This document shows positions 59,646 through 64,000 of a stretch of 64,000 nt of DNA, in pieces. Both the position numbers and the translations under genes were made by a program. The stretch is from Siphonodentalium dalli. Lineage: Eukaryota; Mollusca; Scaphopoda; Gadilida; Siphonodentaliidae. The number at the start of each line of letters is the position of its first letter. The first letter of the stretch is position 1. The stretch spans positions 140,385,954-140,449,953 of the forward strand of contig CP136064.1 of assembly GCA_032622095.1 (NCBI GenBank). The letters are read 5' to 3'. The notes beneath the pieces were generated by a model, which did not search any database, was not told the origin of the DNA, and worked only from the letters and a program-made list of their open reading frames with translations.

Positions 59646-60297
59646 TCTCATATATATTTTGAAGACCTCTGTTTGTTTGTTTGTCTGTTTGTTTGTCTGT
59701 ATGTTTGTCTGTATGTATGTCATTTATACAAATCTACGATTCTCGACCGATCGGGACGAAACTTGGTACGTCTGTGTAGTTTGACCAGGCGGTCGTCCTT
59801 GTCGTATTGGCGAGTCCGTGCGACGCCCGTGCAGCGCATGCGCAGACGAGATCTCGGAAACGGGTGGAGCTATCGACTTGAAATTTGGTATGTGAATGTA
59901 TCTTGCCCCGGATACGAATTTTATCGGGTCGCCGAGCCCGTGCGACGCCAGCTTCGCGCATGCGCAGACGAGATCTCGGAAACGGGTGGAGCTATCGACT
60001 TCAAATTTGGTATGTGAATGTATCTTGCCCCGGATACGAATTTTACCGGGCCGCCGAGCCCGTGCGACGCCAGCTTCGTGCATGCGCAGACGAGATCTCG
60101 GAAACGGGTAGAGCTATCGACTTGAAATTTGCTATGTGAATGTATCTTGCGCCGGATACGAATGTTATCGGGTCGCCGAGCCCGTGCGACGCCAGCTTCG
60201 CGCATGCGCAGACCAGATCTCGGAAACGGGTGGAGCTAACTATCGACTTGAAATTTGGTTTTTGAATAGCCAGGACAAGGTCGGGCTCATCGGCTAG
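59646..60297 (+). mobile_element. Helitron-like non-autonomous element, distant copy
   Basis: Same 5' end (TCTCATATATATTTTGAAGA, preceded by A), same (GTTT)n lead, four 122-bp units and the same 3' hairpin with CTAG at 60294-60297, followed by T. It shows that the unit structure moves as one element. Confidence 0.75.
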
Positions 60298-60319
60298 TAT
60301 TATATATTTTGAACCTGAA

Positions 60320-61200
60320 AATTGCACAACTCCTACCATCTAGTGGTCTAACTCCAGACAAATGCACACGACTACGGGCAATAGACCAGGACACACCGGG
60401 CCGACGGACCATGGTTATTCGGCCCAGTGTGAGACAAATTTGAAAACTAAACAAGAAAATCGCAAAATCCTAGCATCTAGACTGCAGACCTCAAGCTTTC
60501 CTAGTGTTGGAAATTTCAAACCTCATACTCTCCCTTAGTTTGGATTTTTTCCAACTGATGACCATTTCAGTCAACAATTTTAACCAAATGTAATAAAATA
60601 GTGTTTTCTTAAACTCATTAGAAGTTGTTTATTGGCCACGGGGAGGGACAAGGACACACCGGGCCGACCATGGTTCGTGCCGATGTGCGAAAATTTTGAA
60701 ATCTGAACAAGAAAATCTCAAAATCATAGCATCTAGACTAGCCTCAAGCATTCATAGAGTTGGAAATTTCAAACCTGACACCCCGACTTAGGTTGGAAAA
60801 TTTCAAACTGATGACAATTCCAGTGACAATTTTGACCAAATGTAGGACAATATTGTTTTCTAAAATTAACTATAAGTTTTTGACAGGCCACGGGGGAGGG
60901 ACCAGGACACAAGCTTTCCAAGTGTTGAAAATTTCCAACCTGACACCTCATAAGGTTGGAAAATTTCTAACTGATGGCCATTTCAGTCCAAAAATTTTAC
61001 CAAAAGAAGGAAAATATGCAAATATTGGTCCAAAAACAATAAATTCCCCCAAAACATTGTTTGAAAATCAAACTGCAAGAACATTTTCAACCTATTGTTG
61101 GTGTGAAATTTTCAACTAATGTTGTGTCGGGTATGAAATTTCCAACTGTTGAAAATTTCTACCAAAGTTGGGAGTGAGACACCTCCCACCCAAACCCCCC
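60320..61200. repeat. Imperfect tandem repeat of about 260 bp
   Basis: Three diverged units near 60370, 60650 and 60900 share accaggacacaccgggccga, aatttcaaacctgacacc and ggttggaaaatttcaaactg. Non-coding. Confidence 0.65.
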
Positions 61201-61224
61201 TGTCTCTGCTTACAAGATTGGGAT

Positions 61225-62195
61225 TTGTATAGTAAAATTAGCAATTAGAAACGTTACAACAAGATCGGTTTTTGAAAGAAGTATATGAAGTAGATAAAAA
61301 GCTATCTAATCAAGGATATCCCTCATAGTATAAAAAATGCCATGACTAAATTTAATATTAATTATAATAATACAATGAAGGATGACAATTTGGATGACCT
61401 GATCACAAGAACTTACGAATATTCTATGAAATCTCACCTAACATATTAATCCGAAAATGTGCAGATAGATAATGGCAAGTAAAGCTGATAAAGCAAAATA
61501 CTCTCTGATACCAAAAATGCTTGATTTTAATTTCGGATACGGTGCATTGGACATATAATTATTTGGTAGTTTTATTCGACCTATTCTATTATATGGATCA
61601 GAAATTTGGATTGAAGATTTTTCAATGCAGACACGCCTCAGTGACCAGTTGTCATTTGAAAAAGTACATACAAAATATTGTAAATACGTTTTGGGTATCC
61701 ACAGAAAAGCTTCAAATATCGGACTATAATAAAATGTCCATAATTCTGCCGACATGAACTTTGGAGACAATCATTGTCAAATTGTATAGTAAAATTAGCA
61801 ATTAGAAACATTACCACAAGATAGATTTTTTAAAAAAGTATATGAAGTAGATACAAAGCTATCTAATCAAGGATATCCCTCATGGTTTAAAAAAATGCCA
61901 TGACTAAATTTACTATTAATTATAATAATAAAATGAAGGATGACAATTTGGATGACCTGATCATAAGCACTCACGAAAATTCTATGAAATCTCACCTAAG
62001 ATATTAATCCGAAAAAGTACCAGATAGCAAATTAAACTTATATGGTAAATTACATACAGTTCAAAATTCCAAGTTTACTTAAACTTTAGAGTCCCAAATC
62101 AATCACCAGACAGTTAAAAACACATCGGGTAAGTGCTCATCGTCTTGCATTTAAAAAAGATAGACAAAATCGTCCGCAAGAAAAATGATAATCGC
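61225..62195 (+). pseudogene. LINE reverse-transcriptase C-terminal remnant with an internal duplication
   Basis: At 61555-61725 one frame reads FIRPILLYGSEIWIEDFSMQ and EKVHTKYCKYVLGIHRKASN, the region after the RT core of LINEs; LINE B has the homologous PILTYGCEIWGL. A frame near 62100-62190 reads SITRQLKTHRVSAHRLAFKK, another LINE C-terminal piece. Flanking sequence 61225-61445 (FLKEVYEVDKKLSNQGYPS) is repeated at about 61785-62015 with few changes. Several stops make it dead. Confidence 0.6.
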
Positions 62196-62394
62196 GTGTC
62201 AATTTTGATGAATAAGATCAATTTAGAACTAGAGGTCAGATTCCATGGAATCAGATATACTTCCATGGTATCCCATTCCATATGTGTGTTATGCGTATAG
62301 GTGTGTTCCTCTTCACGCGAATGCATATTGGTGTTTTGTGATCCGATGGTGGACTTGCATTGACATTTCTAAATAAGATATATATTCCGAAGGT

Positions 62395-62490
62395 TTATGT
62401 CATTTGGTTCGACCCACCGTGGATGCTTAATGACAGTCTATTGCATCATGGTCGTGACCAACTGAGCCACCATTCAACCCAGCCAATCAG
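62395..62490 (-). ncRNA. tRNA-like pol III promoter head (SINE or tRNA relic)
   Basis: The minus strand has an A box TGGCTCAGTTGG (62469-62458) matching TRGCNNARYNGG and, about 45 bases on, a B-box-like GGGTCGAACCA (62415-62405). The intervening sequence does not fold into a clean tRNA cloverleaf by eye, so a tRNA-derived SINE head or pseudogene is likelier than a working tRNA. Confidence 0.45.
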
Positions 62491-63094
62491 TTAATTTTTA
62501 TTCGGTAGGGATATATTTTAAAGCTAATTATAACCCCTCCCCAAGACACCCATATCAATTTCAACGGTCGCGAAATTAGGCACGTCTGATTATAGCGTAA
62601 TCGACATGTAGATCAAAAGGGTGTAAAGCATATTAATGTACCATAACTCTGTTATTTCACATTTATTGGATAGTTTTTTCAGTTTCTGATTCAGAATCTT
62701 TTATTTTGAATGGCGGAGGAAAGACCGCTTGGTTAATTAATTAATTAGTATTTCAGGCGCCATCGCTACACTATAGTCCTATAGTCATTAACGTCTTTGT
62801 AATAGAGTTAACTGTAATCGAGCGATAACTATATCACAATCGATAATGCTAGCTGAGTGCTTACCCGTTCGCTCTGAAACTAATGTTGTCCTTATATACT
62901 ACAAAACACATACAGTGTTCAAAATATAAAACACTTGATTCGCGATTTGCCATTTTTCCCGTTTACGAGTTTCGGTGGAATTTGCCAAAAGCCTCGACCC
63001 TCCCCGGGGCGTACGCCACCTCTCCATTGGACAGGTTACTTTTATCGTAGAGCGTACATACCTATAGTATATCGGTGAACATATTCATGCATTT
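62491..63094. other. No gene seen
   Basis: AT-rich intergenic sequence. Confidence 0.4.
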
Positions 63095-63532
63095 GTATGG
63101 AATCATATTAGGGCCACTTCCTAATGGCGCTTTCGGCGCGCGCCGAAAGCGACAAAAAGTGCGTCATTAGTAACGCGCCGAAAGCGCCGAAAGCGACAAA
63201 AGGTGCGCCATTACGGCGCACTTTTTGTCGCTTTCGGCGCTTTCGGCGCGCGCCGAAACATACCCTAATGGCGCACTTTTTGTCGAGCGCCATTAGGGAG
63301 TGGACTTAATAGTATGCCTAATGTCGCTTTCGGCGCGCCGAAACATGCGCTAATATCGCACATTTTGTCCGAAAGCGACAAAAAGTGCGCCGAAAGCGAC
63401 AAATAGTGCGCCGTAACGGCGCATATTTTGTCGCTTTCGGCGCTTTCCACGCGTTACTAATGGCGCACCTTTTGTCGCTTTCGGCGCGCGCCGAAAGCGC
63501 CATTAGAAAGTGGCCCTAATAGGATTCCATAC
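63095..63532. mobile_element. GC-rich TIR (MITE-like) element, copy 2
   Basis: Ends read gtatggaatcatattagggc and the complement of ccctaataggattccatac; ATTT flanks both sides (63091-63094 and 63533-63536). The interior is nested palindromes of gcgcgccgaaagcgac and gtgcgccattag, longer than in copy 1 (438 versus 348 bp). ORFs on both strands here follow from the palindromes. Confidence 0.75.
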
Positions 63533-64000
63533 ATTTGCCTGGCTCCTTGATAAGTCAGTTTGAATTTGCGTGGGTTTGAATTTGAGTAATATATATCACC
63601 CGTTAACAATGTTACACGCTACCAGGGTTAAACCGTCGACTCTGAAACTTTGAAAAGCATACTAATTTGCGTTTAGATACTATTAATCACATCCACTCGT
63701 CGAAAAGTTTTTATCTCAAAATCTGATTTTCGGAGTAATTTTCCCTATTTGATTTTCGGTGGAATTTGCCAAATCTGAACCCACCCCGACACAAACACTC
63801 CGTTGAGCAGGTTGCGTTTATTGTAAAGAGGTCAAATTTTGTAGGCGTACCTACAGTATACCGGCTTACATGCCACTGCATTAAACTCCTCCTTCATTAG
63901 CCCATTTGGATTTGGGGCTAAAAATAGGTTAGTGATAGACTACTTAAGTATACATATTTATGTTATATAGCGTTGTCACGAGTAAACCGTTCCATCTGAA
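63533..64000. other. No gene seen
   Basis: AT-rich sequence. A phrase at about 63757 (tttcggtggaatttgccaaa) is shared with about 62970, hinting at an old duplication. Confidence 0.4.

Noticed and set aside
62395-62490. Functional tRNA gene
   Set aside because: A-box is good but the B-box deviates and no cloverleaf with a clear anticodon arm can be drawn by eye.

Overview
This is AT-rich animal DNA that I read as repeat-dominated intergenic sequence from a marine invertebrate. No host gene with a convincing intact exon structure is visible. The coding capacity belongs almost entirely to mobile elements: Penelope-like elements (PLEs) with GIY-YIG endonuclease, non-LTR LINEs, a gag-only LTR element, Helitron-like elements with internal minisatellites, fold-back elements, and a zinc-finger plus packaging-type ATPase gene of the Polinton/adintovirus kind. 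That mix fits a lophotrochozoan or similar genome, but the sequence alone does not fix the phylum.

Layout. 1-3.5 kb: a fold-back palindrome, a cluster of TTACCnnGGTAA quasi-palindromes and a GC-rich TIR element. 3.5-9.4 kb: a minus-strand LTR element with gag but no pol, flanked by GTGT, that splits an acidic coding exon. 9.4-14.5 kb: more TTACCnnGGTAA-type repeats and no genes. 14.5-16.05 kb: a broken PLE (reverse transcriptase plus GIY-YIG) with a hammerhead-like motif behind it. 16.16-21.49 kb: a giant palindrome of about 5.3 kb whose arms are mostly a 174-bp satellite. 21.99-31.16 kb: a zinc-finger/ATPase gene split by a CR1/L2-like LINE, which is itself split by an apparently full-length second LINE on the opposite strand with a 6-bp target duplication (CCACCT). 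32.4-33.6 kb: a PLE reverse transcriptase lacking its endonuclease, with its upstream part inverted in a twin-priming layout. 35.2-35.95 kb: minisatellite clusters. 37.1-41.2 kb: a frameshifted copy of a widespread uncharacterised invertebrate family with a PIN/FEN-like nuclease domain.

41.2-45.95 kb holds diverged direct duplications. 45.95-47.46 kb has head-to-tail Helitron-like elements carrying a 122-bp minisatellite, with a further copy at 59.65-60.3 kb. 47.5-55.7 kb is a PLE graveyard on the minus strand (SGNH-hydrolase-like ORF1, reverse transcriptase, GIY-YIG, all frameshifted). 55.8-58.9 kb has a basic-tailed coding remnant and a 60-bp inverted-repeat pair. 60.3-62.5 kb carries tandem repeats, a LINE C-terminal remnant and a tRNA-like pol III head. 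A second copy of the GC-rich TIR element lies at 63.1-63.5 kb.

The elements do not form a pathway; the window is a stratified record of insertions. The order of events can be read at 21.99-31.16 kb (ATPase gene, then LINE A, then LINE B) and at 3.5-9.4 kb (exon, then LTR element). LINE B is the most complete element: both of its ORFs are open and lie in one frame, separated only by a UAG.
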